Below, piece by piece: positions 27,540 to 38,654 of a stretch of DNA of 64,000 bases. Below the pieces are notes generated by a model. It was not told where the DNA came from. It made no database searches and saw only the letters and a list, made by a program, of their open reading frames with translations. Source of the stretch: Fusobacterium necrogenes (GTDB lineage: Bacteria; Fusobacteriota; Fusobacteriia; Fusobacteriales; Fusobacteriaceae); NCBI RefSeq assembly GCF_900450765.1, contig NZ_UGGU01000003.1, forward strand, positions 186,001 through 250,000, given 5' to 3'. The translations under genes were made by a program, and so were the position numbers. The first letter of the stretch is position 1. Each line of letters opens with the position of its first letter.

Positions 27540-28934
27540 TTAGATAATACTTAATAAAATCTTATCTCCTACTTTTAATACAACATCTCCTGAAGGAATG
27601 ATATCTTTATCTCCTCTTCTTATGGAGATAATATGCATACTTTTAGGTAAAGTAAGTTCTTTTATAGCTTTGTTTACATATTCAGAGTCTTTTTCTACAA
27701 ATAATCTCTTAATGGATAGTTCTTCTAGTTCTTCTAAATTTATTTCAGTAAGACCATTATCCTTCTCTTTTTCAAAAAGATTAAAAAATTTAGCTAGAGG
27801 TTTTAAAGTCATTCCTTGAATAATAACTGAAAATACAACTATATAAAATACCATATTAAACATCGATTGAGATTTTCTAAGTCCCTCAGTAATTGCCATC
27901 GTTGAAAATATTATTGGGACAGCTCCTTTTAATCCTGCCCATGAAATAAATAATTTTTCTTTTAAATTATAATTAAATTTTTCTAGTAGTAAAAATACGA
28001 CTGCTGTTCTTGAAACTATAGTAATTAAGATTGCCAAAATACTTCCACTTATCATAACTTTACCTAGTTGACTTGGAAAAACTAGAAGTCCTAATAAAAC
28101 GAACATCATTATCTGCATGAGCCAAGATAGTACTCTCATATTCCTAAAACTATTTATTTTAAAGCTAAATCTTTCGTTCCCTATCAGTATTCCCATAAGA
28201 TAAATAGCTAAAAATCCATTTCCTCCTAATATTGAAGTGAGAGAAAAACATATAAAAAGAAAGGCTATTAGGTGTATTGTTAAAAATTCTTCTCTTTCTA
28301 TTTTCAAGAACTTTCCAATAGGTAGAGTTATTTTTCCAAATACTACACCTAAGGCTCCTCCTATAACTATTTGCTTTATTAGAAAAAAAATTCCACCTAA
28401 GATTGATGGACCATCAGTTTTAAACATAGAGATTATAAAAAGTATTAAAGCATAAGCCATAGGATCATTACTTCCTGATTCTATTTCTATTACTGTTTTC
28501 ACTTTTTTCTTTAAATTTGAATCTCCTAAAACAGAAACAACTGCAGCTGCATCTGTTGATGAAACTATTGCTCCAAAAAGTAAAGCTTCTTTAGGTGTGA
28601 AATCTGTAAGAATAAAAGCAAAAAAAGCTGCAAAAAGAGTTGTTAAAAATACTCCTAGTGTTGCTAATATTCCACTTGGGTATAAGGATGAGAGTGCATC
28701 ACTTTTCTTAGTTTCTAAGGCACTTGAAAAAAGAATAAATAGTAATGCAAAATTTCCTATCTGTTGTGTAAGTTCTGCATCATCAAAATATATACCACCT
28801 ATTCCCTCTGAACCTGCTAGTATTCCTATAAATAAGAACATAATAAGCAATGGAACTTGTACCTTTTTTGATAATCTAATTGAAAACAAACTGATAAAAA
28901 GTAGAATCCCTGCTGTCAAAACTTTGTATTCCAT
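27540..28934 (-). CDS. K+(or Na+)/H+ antiporter, NhaP2/CvrA-like
   Basis: 464 residues. An N-terminal CPA1 exchanger with about 12 hydrophobic segments includes FSSALETKK, GAIVSSTDAAAVVSVL, ESGSNDPMAYALILF (the paired N-D ion site of CPA1 exchangers) and SWAGLKGAVPIIFS. A cytoplasmic TrkA-C-like domain (about 390-464) ends in SGDVVLKVGDKILL. This layout matches NhaP2/CvrA potassium/proton antiporters. The final TrkA-C domain suggests nucleotide-regulated potassium export, an inference from the family. Confidence 0.85.
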   Translation of the reverse strand: MEYKVLTAGILLFISLFSIRLSKKVQVPLLIMFLFIGILAGSEGIGGIYFDDAELTQQIGNFALLFILFSSALETKKSDALSSLYPSGILATLGVFLTTLFAAFFAFILTDFTPKEALLFGAIVSSTDAAAVVSVLGDSNLKKKVKTVIEIESGSNDPMAYALILFIISMFKTDGPSILGGIFFLIKQIVIGGALGVVFGKITLPIGKFLKIEREEFLTIHLIAFLFICFSLTSILGGNGFLAIYLMGILIGNERFSFKINSFRNMRVLSWLMQIMMFVLLGLLVFPSQLGKVMISGSILAILITIVSRTAVVFLLLEKFNYNLKEKLFISWAGLKGAVPIIFSTMAITEGLRKSQSMFNMVFYIVVFSVIIQGMTLKPLAKFFNLFEKEKDNGLTEINLEELEELSIKRLFVEKDSEYVNKAIKELTLPKSMHIISIRRGDKDIIPSGDVVLKVGDKILLSII

Positions 28935-28945
28935 CTCTCCTCCTT

Positions 28946-29836
28946 TTAAAATTTATAGATCTCTTTCATGAAGTTATACCACTTTTTATATTCTTCTTCA
29001 TGGATACTATTTTTTAAAAATACAAAATTAAACTCTCTTTCTTCAAAAAAATTCTCTAGATTAATAATTGCTAATTTTCTCATTAAAATTTCTTTTTCTA
29101 CTGCTCTTTCATAAATAAAGGATATCCCCTTATTTTCCTTTACTAACTCCTTTATTATATTTATATTTTCTATTTCATATTTCTTATCGAAATCATTTAA
29201 TGATAAATTGTTATCATATAATATTTTTTCAAATATATCTCTTGTTCCAGATCCATTTTCTCTTAGAATAATTCTTTCTCTTACGATATCATCAAATTTT
29301 GTAATTTCAGTAGCAATAGGATTATTTGCTGCACATATTCCTACAAATCGCTCTTTAGAAAAAAGATAATTTTCATACTCAGTTTTTTCAAAAAATCCTT
29401 CTATAAATGCAAAATCTATATTACCTTTTTTCAATTCTTCTAAGAGTTCACTAGTATCTCTTATAATAAAAGATATATTTATTTCAGGATATCTTGTAGA
29501 AATCTCAGAGATAATTTTAGGGATAATAAACTCTCCTATAGTAAAGGTAGCACCAAAATATAGATTTTTTTTACTCATATCTATGTTTTTTATCTCCTCT
29601 TTAATCTTATTGGCATCTGAACTCATTGTTAAAAGATAGTTATACAGTGCCTTTCCTTGTTCTGTTATAGATAAAACTTTTTTATTGTAATTAAAAAGTT
29701 TACATCCATAAAATTCTTCTAAATATTTTATATGTTGACTTACTGCAGGTTGTGTCATATGTAAATTTTCAGCTGTCTTTGTATAATTTTTAGTCCTACA
29801 TAACTCTATAAATGTTTCAACTCTAAAATCTAACAT
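28946..29836 (-). CDS. LysR family transcriptional regulator
   Basis: 296 residues. The N-terminal winged helix shows the LysR pattern FIELCRTKNYTKTAENLHMT then QPAVSQHIKYLE, followed by the substrate-binding domain (about 90-296) with FGATFTIGEFIIPKI, similar to CysL-type regulators. It is divergent to the acyl-CoA dehydrogenase gene, with 135 A+T-rich bases between, so it may control that gene, itself or both. The ligand is unknown. Confidence 0.88.
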   Translation of the reverse strand: MLDFRVETFIELCRTKNYTKTAENLHMTQPAVSQHIKYLEEFYGCKLFNYNKKVLSITEQGKALYNYLLTMSSDANKIKEEIKNIDMSKKNLYFGATFTIGEFIIPKIISEISTRYPEINISFIIRDTSELLEELKKGNIDFAFIEGFFEKTEYENYLFSKERFVGICAANNPIATEITKFDDIVRERIILRENGSGTRDIFEKILYDNNLSLNDFDKKYEIENINIIKELVKENKGISFIYERAVEKEILMRKLAIINLENFFEEREFNFVFLKNSIHEEEYKKWYNFMKEIYKF

Positions 29837-29971
29837 TTAATATCCCCTCTCTTTTAAATTTATAATTTTTTATTATCTTTTAATAAAAATACATAATTTT
29901 ATTTTATAATTTTTTTATGGTAAAATCAAGACATAAATAAGAAATAAAATAAATATTTTTAGGAGGCTTTT

Positions 29972-31093
29972 ATGAATTTCAAATTTTCTAATGAACAAGA
30001 AGTATTTTTATCAAAAGTGAGAGAGATAAGTGTAAAAGAGGTTGCTCCTATTGCAGCTGAAATAGATAAAGAAGCATCATTCCCTGTTAATACTATTAAA
30101 TTATTAGGAGAAAATGGTATTATGGGAATACCTTTTGAAAAAAAATATGGTGGACTTGAAATGGATAACTTAACTTATGTAGCAGCTGTTGAAGAGTTAT
30201 CAAAAGCTTGTGCCTCTACTGGTGTTATTATGTCAGCACACACTTCGTTATGTTCATGGCCAATAGCTACTTATGGTAATGAGGAGCAAAAAAATAAATA
30301 TTTAACTCAGCTAGCTAGTGGGGAAAAGTTAGGAGCTTTTGGTTGGACAGAAGCTGAAGCTGGAACTAAAATGACTGCAATAAAAGATGGTGATAAATAT
30401 ATATTAAATGGAAAAAAAGTTTTAATTACTAATTCACATGAAGCTGATATCTTTGTTGTATTTGCGAAAACAGATTTAGAAAAAGGAGATCTTTCAGCTT
30501 TTATTATAGAAAAAGGAACTAAGGGATTTTCTGTTGGAGAAGCAGAAGATAAAATGGGAGTAAGAGGTTCTTCTACGGCTGCACTTTTCTTTGATAATTG
30601 TGCTATTCCAGAAGAAAATTTACTTGGAAGCTTAGGAGAGGGATTAAAAATAGCTATGTCTACACTCAATGGTGGAAGAATAGGTGTAGCAGCTCAAGCT
30701 GTAGGACTTGCACAAGGAGCTTTAGATGCTGCAATAAATTATGTAAAAAATAGAATACAACTTGGTAAACCTATATCACACCATCAAAATACTCAATTTG
30801 TAATAGCTGATTTACAAACAAAAATAGATGCTGCTAGACTTATGACTTATAGAGCTGCTAATATGAAAGATTTAGGAGAGGATTACGGATATATGGCATC
30901 TATGGCAAAATTATTTGCTTCAGAAATAGCTATGGAAGTTACAACTAAGGCAGTTCAATTATTTGGTGGAAATGGATATTCTAAAAGATTCCCAGTAGAG
31001 AGAATGATGAGAGATGCCAAAGTTACTGAAATCTATGAAGGAACTTCAGAAGTTCAAAAAGTAGTTATTGCTTCTCATATGGGAATCAAATAA
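29972..31093 (+). CDS. short-chain acyl-CoA dehydrogenase
   Basis: 373 residues, the standard length. It oxidises short acyl-CoA, or in fermentation reduces butenoyl-CoA to butyryl-CoA with electron-transfer flavoprotein. GAFGWTEAEAGTKM binds flavin, MGVRGSSTAALFF is conserved, and IYEGTSEVQKVVIASHMG holds the catalytic glutamate near residue 356. In a butyrate-forming anaerobe a butyryl-CoA dehydrogenase role is likely. No etfAB genes adjoin it here. AGGAGG ribosome site; followed by a terminator. Confidence 0.9.
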   Translation: MNFKFSNEQEVFLSKVREISVKEVAPIAAEIDKEASFPVNTIKLLGENGIMGIPFEKKYGGLEMDNLTYVAAVEELSKACASTGVIMSAHTSLCSWPIATYGNEEQKNKYLTQLASGEKLGAFGWTEAEAGTKMTAIKDGDKYILNGKKVLITNSHEADIFVVFAKTDLEKGDLSAFIIEKGTKGFSVGEAEDKMGVRGSSTAALFFDNCAIPEENLLGSLGEGLKIAMSTLNGGRIGVAAQAVGLAQGALDAAINYVKNRIQLGKPISHHQNTQFVIADLQTKIDAARLMTYRAANMKDLGEDYGYMASMAKLFASEIAMEVTTKAVQLFGGNGYSKRFPVERMMRDAKVTEIYEGTSEVQKVVIASHMGIK

Positions 31094-31122
31094 AAAATAT
31101 GCAGATAAAATTAAAATTTAAT

Positions 31123-31167
31123 AAAGAAGTCATTGTAAATTTTTAAGTTCTAATGGCTTCTTTTTTT
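31123..31167 (+). terminator. terminator after the acyl-CoA dehydrogenase
   Basis: AAAGAAGTCATT (31123-31134) pairs with AATGGCTTCTTT (31152-31163) with one G-T, followed by T7. Confidence 0.75.
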
Positions 31168-31184
31168 ATTTGATATCTAATAGA

Positions 31185-31775
31185 CTAAAGTTTTACAGAA
31201 ACATATTTACTTTCTGGAATATAAAAACGCCAAAGTTTATCTTTATACTCCTCAGCATAATCTATACCTATTCTTTTAGCTTGAGTGATACTACTAATAC
31301 TATAGTCATCATTTTCTAACCAAATATAGTTATTTTTAGTTATATCGAGAGTATTAAAAGTTTTATCGATGGACAATGCTTTTGCAAGTTTTCCTGGACC
31401 ATTTGATAGATCTTTATCTTTTTTTATATTTCTTAATTGCTTCATATACTCTATATTTTTTAGAGGTTCAACTGCCCTAATAAGAACAGCTTCAGGAATA
31501 TCTTTTTTATTAGCACTGATATTAAAACAGTAATACATCCCATAAATTAGATAGATATATATATGTCCTCCTTCAAGAAACATAGCCTCAGTTCTTTTAG
31601 TACGACGGTTTTGATAAGAATGAGCTGCTTTATCTAAGGGCCCCATATAAGCTTCGGTTTCTACTATTCTAGCTTTTAAAATTTTATTATCTATTTTTCT
31701 AACAAGTACTTTTCCTAGAAGATTTTTAGCCAGAGTTATTCCATCAACTAAGAAAAAATTTTTCTCTAATTTCAT
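31185..31775 (-). CDS. DNA-3-methyladenine glycosylase (AAG/MPG family)
   Basis: 196 residues. It removes alkylated purines in base-excision repair. The family's core LLGKVLVRK, ETEAYMGPLDKAAHSY (the catalytic glutamate region), FLEGGHIYIYLIYGMYYCFNI and LSNGPGKLAKALSID are all present. It lies downstream of a GNAT gene that ends one base into it, suggesting co-transcription with that gene and the small lysine-rich gene. Confidence 0.93.
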   Translation of the reverse strand: MKLEKNFFLVDGITLAKNLLGKVLVRKIDNKILKARIVETEAYMGPLDKAAHSYQNRRTKRTEAMFLEGGHIYIYLIYGMYYCFNISANKKDIPEAVLIRAVEPLKNIEYMKQLRNIKKDKDLSNGPGKLAKALSIDKTFNTLDITKNNYIWLENDDYSISSITQAKRIGIDYAEEYKDKLWRFYIPESKYVSVKL

Positions 31776-32302
31776 TATATTACCAATCCCATTATATAAT
31801 TATCAAAATATTTATCTTTAATAAACATAGCATTTTTTAATCTACCTTCTATTTCAAATCCTAGTTTATTATATAGAGCTATAGCATTTTTATTATCTGT
31901 TCTCACTGTTAATTCAAAACGTGTTATACCAGTTTTTTTACCTCTTTTAATAGCAGAATTTAAGAGATTTTTTCCTATTCCAATTCCCCAATATTCTTTT
32001 AAAATAGTAATTCCCAAAAGAGCAATATGCTTTAATCTCATTCTACTTTCATTAGTTCTAAGACTACAACTTCCTACTATCTTATTATCAACTAGAGCAA
32101 CTAGCATAAAGTTTTTATCAGTGGAATTTTTAATTTGTTTCTCCTCATCTTCAAGAGTCAATCCTATTCCTTCTTCTCCAAAACCTAAAAAGTCAGTTTC
32201 TTTTCCACATTGATTAATATAGTTTAAAAATTCTTGTACTTCTTCAATTTTAACTAATCTAATAGTAAGTTCTTTTCCATTTTTTAAAAGGTGTTTTTCC
32301 AT
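31775..32302 (-). CDS. GNAT family N-acetyltransferase
   Basis: 175 residues. The acetyl-CoA loop is GIGKNLLNSAIKRG preceded by the LLGITILKEYWG strand, and the C-terminal ELTVRTDNKNAIALYNKLGFEIEGR is the standard GNAT end. The target is unknown; such proteins acetylate amino acids, antibiotics or ribosomal proteins. It is packed between the small lysine-rich gene and the glycosylase. Confidence 0.88.
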   Translation of the reverse strand: MEKHLLKNGKELTIRLVKIEEVQEFLNYINQCGKETDFLGFGEEGIGLTLEDEEKQIKNSTDKNFMLVALVDNKIVGSCSLRTNESRMRLKHIALLGITILKEYWGIGIGKNLLNSAIKRGKKTGITRFELTVRTDNKNAIALYNKLGFEIEGRLKNAMFIKDKYFDNYIMGLVI

Positions 32303-32317
32303 AGTATCCTCCTCAAA

Positions 32318-32728
32318 TTATAATGATTCAGAAATTTCCCAAATTAATTGTTCTTTGATATTTTCATATCCCTCTAATATAGATATTTTCCAGTTACTTC
32401 CGTAGAGTTTTATTTCAAAATTATCTATCTCATCTTTAATATTTTTCTTAGTAATTTTTTTTCTATCAAATAGAGGAGCTCTTTTTTTTTCTTTTCCTTC
32501 TATTAAAATTATTAACATTCCTTTAGAATATCCTTTTAGTATAACTTCTGAAGCTCTTTCAGCTTCAGCTCGCTCTATAGCTCTTTCTTTCCTATTTTCA
32601 GCATTTTTTCTTTTATTTTCAGTAAGTCTTCTAAATTTTTTCTCTTCTTTTAATCTCTTTGCCTTTTTTATTTTTTTATTTATAGAAAAAGCTTTTCCTT
32701 TAGCTTTATCCTTACTTATTACTTCCAT
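32318..32728 (-). CDS. hypothetical lysine/arginine-rich protein
   Basis: 136 residues. The first 75 are a very basic helical stretch (KKIKKAKRLKEEKKFRRL, then charged coils); the remainder looks like a small folded domain ending in LIWEISESL. No family is recognised. Such basic helices suggest RNA or ribosome contact, but that is inference. GGAG ribosome site; the first of three co-oriented genes. Confidence 0.65.
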   Translation of the reverse strand: MEVISKDKAKGKAFSINKKIKKAKRLKEEKKFRRLTENKRKNAENRKERAIERAEAERASEVILKGYSKGMLIILIEGKEKKRAPLFDRKKITKKNIKDEIDNFEIKLYGSNWKISILEGYENIKEQLIWEISESL

Positions 32729-32914
32729 TTTTAACTCCTTTAATATTTTAAAATTATATATGTTAGTATTATATCATATTTGTCAGAAAATATGTATTTT
32801 CAATACTTTTTTTATATTGGAAATATTTAAAATAAATATATAAATCTACTAGATTTTTTTTGAAAAAAATTATAGAATAAAGGGATGTGAGATATGTTAA
32901 TATGAGGAGGATAA

Positions 32915-34246
32915 ATGGGTAATATAAAAGTAAAATCTTTAGTTTCTTTAACTATTCCTATATTTTTTGAGTTGCTTCTCGTAACAATAGTAGGGAACAT
33001 TGATACTATTATGTTAGGACACTACAGTGATAAGGCAGTAGGGGCAGTAGGGGGAATAAGTCAGGTATTAAATATTCAGAATGTTATATTTGGATTTGTA
33101 AACCTAGCTACTAGTATTCTATGTGCTCAATTTATAGGGGCGAAGAATAATAAAAAAGTACAGGAAGTAATAACAGTTTCTTTAATAGTAAATCTTATAC
33201 TTGGATTTTTATTGGGTGCTAGTTATTTTATATTTTGGGAATTTATTTTAGAGAAGATAAAACTTCCAATAGAGCTTATAGATATAGGAAAAGGTTATTT
33301 TAAGCTTGTTGGAGGGCTTTGTGTATTTCAAGCTATAACGCTTACTTGTGGAGCTGTGATGAAAAGTCATGGAAATCCAAAGCAAATGCTTTTTGTGAAC
33401 ATTGGCGTAAATCTTTTAAATATTTTTGGTAATGGAATGTTTATTTTTGGATGGTTTGGGATGCCAGTACTTGGAGCAACAGGAGTTGGGATATCTACAG
33501 TTGTTTCAAGAGCAATAGGTTGCGTGGTTGGATTTTTAGTTATGAGTCACTATTGTAGATTTAAGTTCAGAAGAAAATTTTTAAAACCTTTTCCTTTCCA
33601 TGTGATAAAAAATATATTATCCATTGGAATTCCAACGGCTGGTGAAAATTTAGCTTGGAATGTGGGACAGCTTATGATAATGGCCATGGTAAATACGATG
33701 GGAACAACTATGATAGCTTCACGAACATATTTAATGTTAATAGCTAGCTTTGTGATGACTTTTTCAATAGCACTAGGTCATGGAACAGCTATACAAGTAG
33801 GGCAACTGGTTGGAGCTAAAGAGATGGATGAAGCTTATGAAAAATGTTTAAAAAGTTTAAAGCTTTCAATAGTACTTGCGTTTTTTGTAACAGTTTTAGT
33901 GTGGATTATGAAAAGTCAGATAATGAGTATTTTTACAAAAGATGTTGAAATTTTAGATATTTCTTTAAAAGTTTTTCCATTAATGATACTGTTAGAGGTA
34001 GGAAGAGTATTTAATATTGTGATTATAAACTCATTGCATGCTGCTGGAGATATAAAATTTCCTATGTTTATGGGAATAGTATTTATATTTATTGTAGCAG
34101 TTCCATTCTCATATATATTTGGATTGAAATTTGGATGGGGACTTGTTGGAATTTGGATAGCTAATGCTGCAGATGAATGGTTTAGAGGAATAGCTATGTT
34201 TTTAAGATGGAAAAATAAAAAATGGCAAACTAAAAGTTTTGTTTAG
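32915..34246 (+). CDS. MATE family efflux transporter
   Basis: 443 residues, about twelve transmembrane segments, a Na+- or H+-coupled exporter of drugs or metabolites. LTIPIFFELLLVTIVGNIDTIMLGHYSD is typical of the first helices of NorM/DinF-type MATE proteins, and the repeated half begins at IPTAGENLAWNVGQL. Substrate unknown. GAGGAGG ribosome site, no adjacent regulator. Confidence 0.9.
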   Translation: MGNIKVKSLVSLTIPIFFELLLVTIVGNIDTIMLGHYSDKAVGAVGGISQVLNIQNVIFGFVNLATSILCAQFIGAKNNKKVQEVITVSLIVNLILGFLLGASYFIFWEFILEKIKLPIELIDIGKGYFKLVGGLCVFQAITLTCGAVMKSHGNPKQMLFVNIGVNLLNIFGNGMFIFGWFGMPVLGATGVGISTVVSRAIGCVVGFLVMSHYCRFKFRRKFLKPFPFHVIKNILSIGIPTAGENLAWNVGQLMIMAMVNTMGTTMIASRTYLMLIASFVMTFSIALGHGTAIQVGQLVGAKEMDEAYEKCLKSLKLSIVLAFFVTVLVWIMKSQIMSIFTKDVEILDISLKVFPLMILLEVGRVFNIVIINSLHAAGDIKFPMFMGIVFIFIVAVPFSYIFGLKFGWGLVGIWIANAADEWFRGIAMFLRWKNKKWQTKSFV

Positions 34247-34303
34247 AAAGAATTTTCTAAATTATATAATTTTAGTATATAGAATAGTTATTAATTTAGC
34301 TAT

Positions 34304-34350
34304 AAAAAAATTACACCCTCAATCTCAGAACTCTAGAGATAAGGGTGTAA
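34304..34350 (-). terminator. terminator after guaB
   Basis: On the minus strand TTACACCCT (34350-34342) pairs with AGGGTGTAA (34319-34311), with further pairing inside, then T7. It ends guaB and faces the MATE gene. Confidence 0.8.
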
Positions 34351-34397
34351 TATGTTATAATAGCTTTTTTATAAAAATATTTATAGTTCTCAAATTG

Positions 34398-35864
<1,467 letters not shown>

Positions 35865-36011
35865 TTAAAAATATAGATTAATCTTAATTTGCGAACTTAG
35901 TTATTAAAATATAGTTTGGATTTCAGATATTATAGCATAAGACTTTGGAAATTGTATAGAGTTTTTTCAATAAAATAATGTGATATTAAACACGAAATTT
36001 TTAATTTTTTT

Positions 36012-36827
36012 TTATTTCTTATAAATATCAATTTTTTGATATGGTATTTCTATATTATTAGCATCAAATTCAGCTTTTACCATCTCTGTAAAATCAAATT
36101 TAGAATCCCAATAGTCTTCCTTTTTTACCCATACTCTAAATATAAAATCAAGAGAGCTAGCATTTTGTACGCTCATTCTAATATTGATAGGTTTATCTTT
36201 TAAAACATTTGGATGAGAGTTAGCTATCTTTGTTAAAATTTCTTTTACTTTTTCAGTAGGGGTATCATATGATACAGAAAATACAAGATCTAATCTTCTT
36301 TCTGGATTTCTACTAACATTAGTTATGGCATTATTAGCTAACTGACTATTAGGTACTATAACAACTTTATTATCCGGAGTAGTAAGTATAGTGTAAAGAA
36401 TTTGTATTTTATTAACTATCCCCTCAACACCAGTACTTGCTATTATATATTCATCTTTTGTAAAAGGTTTGAAAAAAAGTATTAACATACCTCCAGCTAA
36501 GTTTGCTAAACTTCCCTGTAAAGCTAAACCTACAGCTAATCCAGCCGTACCTAATACAGTTACAAGAGATGTAGCTTTAACACCTGCTATTCCTACTATT
36601 AAGAAAAATAAAATTACATATAAAAGAGTTTTTAACATTGAGCTTGTAAAACTTTCAAGTAATGGATCAACACTCTTTTTTCTTAAAGCTTTCTTATAGC
36701 CTTTAATTATGAAGGCTGTCAATTTTGGCCAAAAACTGAATAGAACAATAACAATTATTCCTCTAGTTACAATCATTGGGAGTAGCTCAAGAGCTTTTTG
36801 TAAAAAATTTGTTACAATTGGGTGCAT
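36012..36827 (-). CDS. mscS: small-conductance mechanosensitive channel
   Basis: 271 residues. Three N-terminal membrane segments include the glycine/alanine pore helix GLAVGLALQGSLANLAGGM, the MscS signature, followed by a beta domain with VEGIVNKIQILYT and PNSQLANNAITNVS. It opens under membrane tension and releases solutes during osmotic downshock. Monocistronic by spacing. Homologue count in the genome cannot be judged here. Confidence 0.9.
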   Translation of the reverse strand: MHPIVTNFLQKALELLPMIVTRGIIVIVLFSFWPKLTAFIIKGYKKALRKKSVDPLLESFTSSMLKTLLYVILFFLIVGIAGVKATSLVTVLGTAGLAVGLALQGSLANLAGGMLILFFKPFTKDEYIIASTGVEGIVNKIQILYTILTTPDNKVVIVPNSQLANNAITNVSRNPERRLDLVFSVSYDTPTEKVKEILTKIANSHPNVLKDKPINIRMSVQNASSLDFIFRVWVKKEDYWDSKFDFTEMVKAEFDANNIEIPYQKIDIYKK

Positions 36828-36979
36828 TTTATATCTCCTTTTAAAATTTTTTCTTGCAATAGCAATAAATTAACATTTTTACATTATACAGTTTTTTATC
36901 TAATATATCAATATTTTTTAGAAATATTTATAAAAATGTTATATACTATATTCAAATGAAATTAAAAAGGAGAATAATT

Positions 36980-37177
36980 ATGGAAATAAAGGAAAACTCA
37001 ATCTGGATTAATAAGAAAAATGGAAGAGAATATGAAGTTATAAGAGAGGCTATTGATTGTACTAATGAAAGAGATGGGCTTATAGTAGTAGTTTATATCT
37101 CTAGAGAGGTTACAGGTAAATTATTTGTAAGAGAAAAGATGGAATTTATGAATAAATTTTATTTAAAAAAAGAATAA
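36980..37177 (+). CDS. small protein, DUF1653-like
   Basis: 65 residues from the ATG at 36980, preceded by AAAAGGAG; an earlier ATG at 36956 lacks a ribosome site. The pattern IWINKKNGREYEVIREAIDC and KLFVREKMEFMNKFY resembles the short DUF1653 beta-domain family, but the match is from memory and weak. Monocistronic. Function unknown. Confidence 0.55.
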   Translation: MEIKENSIWINKKNGREYEVIREAIDCTNERDGLIVVVYISREVTGKLFVREKMEFMNKFYLKKE

Positions 37178-37283
37178 AAATTTAGCTTAAAGTTTTATAA
37201 CTCCATTTATTAACTATTTTTTTATTGAAAAATATAGTATAATATGACAAATTAACTAAAATGTATTATAATTAGGAGAATAG

Positions 37284-38138
37284 ATGAATATAAGAAGCAT
37301 GGAGAAAATTAATAAATGGGGGTATATGTTCTATATAAAATATGATGGAACAAAGTTTCATTCTTTTGATGAAATGAGTGGGAAAAAAACTGTTAAGGGT
37401 AAATTTAAGGAGATAATGGCTAAGTTAGATTTTACTTGGGCAAAGGGAATACAGCAAGGTGGGAGAACTGATGCAAAGGTGAGTGCTATTGAAAATATTC
37501 TCTATGTGAGTAGTAAATTTGATGGAGATGTGAAGGGTTTACAGAGAAGTTTTAACTCTTTATCAGATGATAGTTTGAAAGTAACAATGATAAAAAAGAC
37601 ATTCCCAAATTTAATGTTTCCAGAGTTAATATCTAAAAGAGAGTATATATATGAATATCCTAGGAAAAGGATAAAAAATAGCTTAGAAGAGATTGAAAGG
37701 CTTTGTATGGAATTATCTGGAAAATATGACGTGAGTGAATTTACAGATAAAAAGGGTTTAGAGCTAAAAGAACATATAAGAGAGGTAGAGATAAGTTATA
37801 GAAAAGATAAACTTTATTTTTTAGGAAATTCTTTCATGCCAAAGCAAGTAAGAACCATGTCGGGATATATTTTAATCGGTAAGAAGGAGCCACTTGAGGG
37901 GAGATATTTAACTTTATCTAAGATAGTTTTAACCAAAGAGTTAAAAGATATGATTCTTGAAGAAGTAAAAGATATAGTTATAGATGGGGTAGAAAAGATA
38001 GAGAGGAATTTAGGTAAAACTCTTTATATTTTTTATATAAAAAATTCTAAAAAGGGAGAATTAATAGGAAAAAATGGAAAAAATATTAAAGCCCTTAAAA
38101 AAATTTATGGAGATATAGTGGTAAAAGAGATATGTTAG
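37284..38138 (+). CDS. TruA-like pseudouridine synthase fused to a KH domain
   Basis: 284 residues. The front two-thirds resemble TruA: IKYDGTKFHSF, then QGGRTDAKVSA with the catalytic Asp near 61, and a weaker second half with FLGNSFMPKQVRTMSGYI. The last 50 residues contain GELIGKNGKNIKALKKIYG, the GxxG loop of a KH RNA-binding domain. TruA itself has no KH domain, so this is an unusual fusion that may modify a different RNA. AGGAGA site 6-7 bases before the ATG. The stop overlaps the next gene by 7 bases. Confidence 0.75.
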   Translation: MNIRSMEKINKWGYMFYIKYDGTKFHSFDEMSGKKTVKGKFKEIMAKLDFTWAKGIQQGGRTDAKVSAIENILYVSSKFDGDVKGLQRSFNSLSDDSLKVTMIKKTFPNLMFPELISKREYIYEYPRKRIKNSLEEIERLCMELSGKYDVSEFTDKKGLELKEHIREVEISYRKDKLYFLGNSFMPKQVRTMSGYILIGKKEPLEGRYLTLSKIVLTKELKDMILEEVKDIVIDGVEKIERNLGKTLYIFYIKNSKKGELIGKNGKNIKALKKIYGDIVVKEIC

Positions 38139-38551
38139 AAAGAATAAAGCAAGGACTCACTTTTTTATTTGGAAAATATAGAACAGAATGGGATATAGAG
38201 GTAAAAGAAGTGCTTTCAGATAAAGAATTTGAAATTTTTAACCAGATGAGTGAATACGATAAAATACATTCATATAGACTATACAAATTAGTGATAGAAG
38301 ATAGTATTTTAAAAGAGGAAGCTATATTTAGAAAATTAGCTTTACTTCATGATTGTGGAAAATATCACGCCTCTTTATATAGGAGAGTAAAAAAAGTTTG
38401 GATAGGAGAGAAAAGCTTAGATAACCATAGTATTGATTCTTATCACAAATTAAAAGAGATAAATCTTGAATTGGCAGAATTAGCTAGGCTACATCATCAT
38501 TATATAGATGATATTTATATGCAAAGATTCCAAGAGTTAGATGATAAATAA
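38132..38551 (+). CDS. HD domain protein
   Basis: 139 residues. FRKLALLHDCGKYHASLYRR is the HD metal motif, and DNHSIDSYHKL and LARLHHHYIDD supply the other histidines. It is a small metal-dependent phosphohydrolase of unknown substrate, perhaps a nucleotide or tRNA-related. It overlaps the TruA-KH gene by 7 bases, so the two are translationally coupled. Confidence 0.82.
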   Translation: MLERIKQGLTFLFGKYRTEWDIEVKEVLSDKEFEIFNQMSEYDKIHSYRLYKLVIEDSILKEEAIFRKLALLHDCGKYHASLYRRVKKVWIGEKSLDNHSIDSYHKLKEINLELAELARLHHHYIDDIYMQRFQELDDK

Positions 38552-38654
38552 AAAATATTGAGGATAATAGAATTTAAATTCTAAGCGAATATTAAGTAAT
38601 CTTAAAAAGTTTAAAATATAGAAGTTAGAAGGGTTTCTAGAGAAAGAGGAGAAA

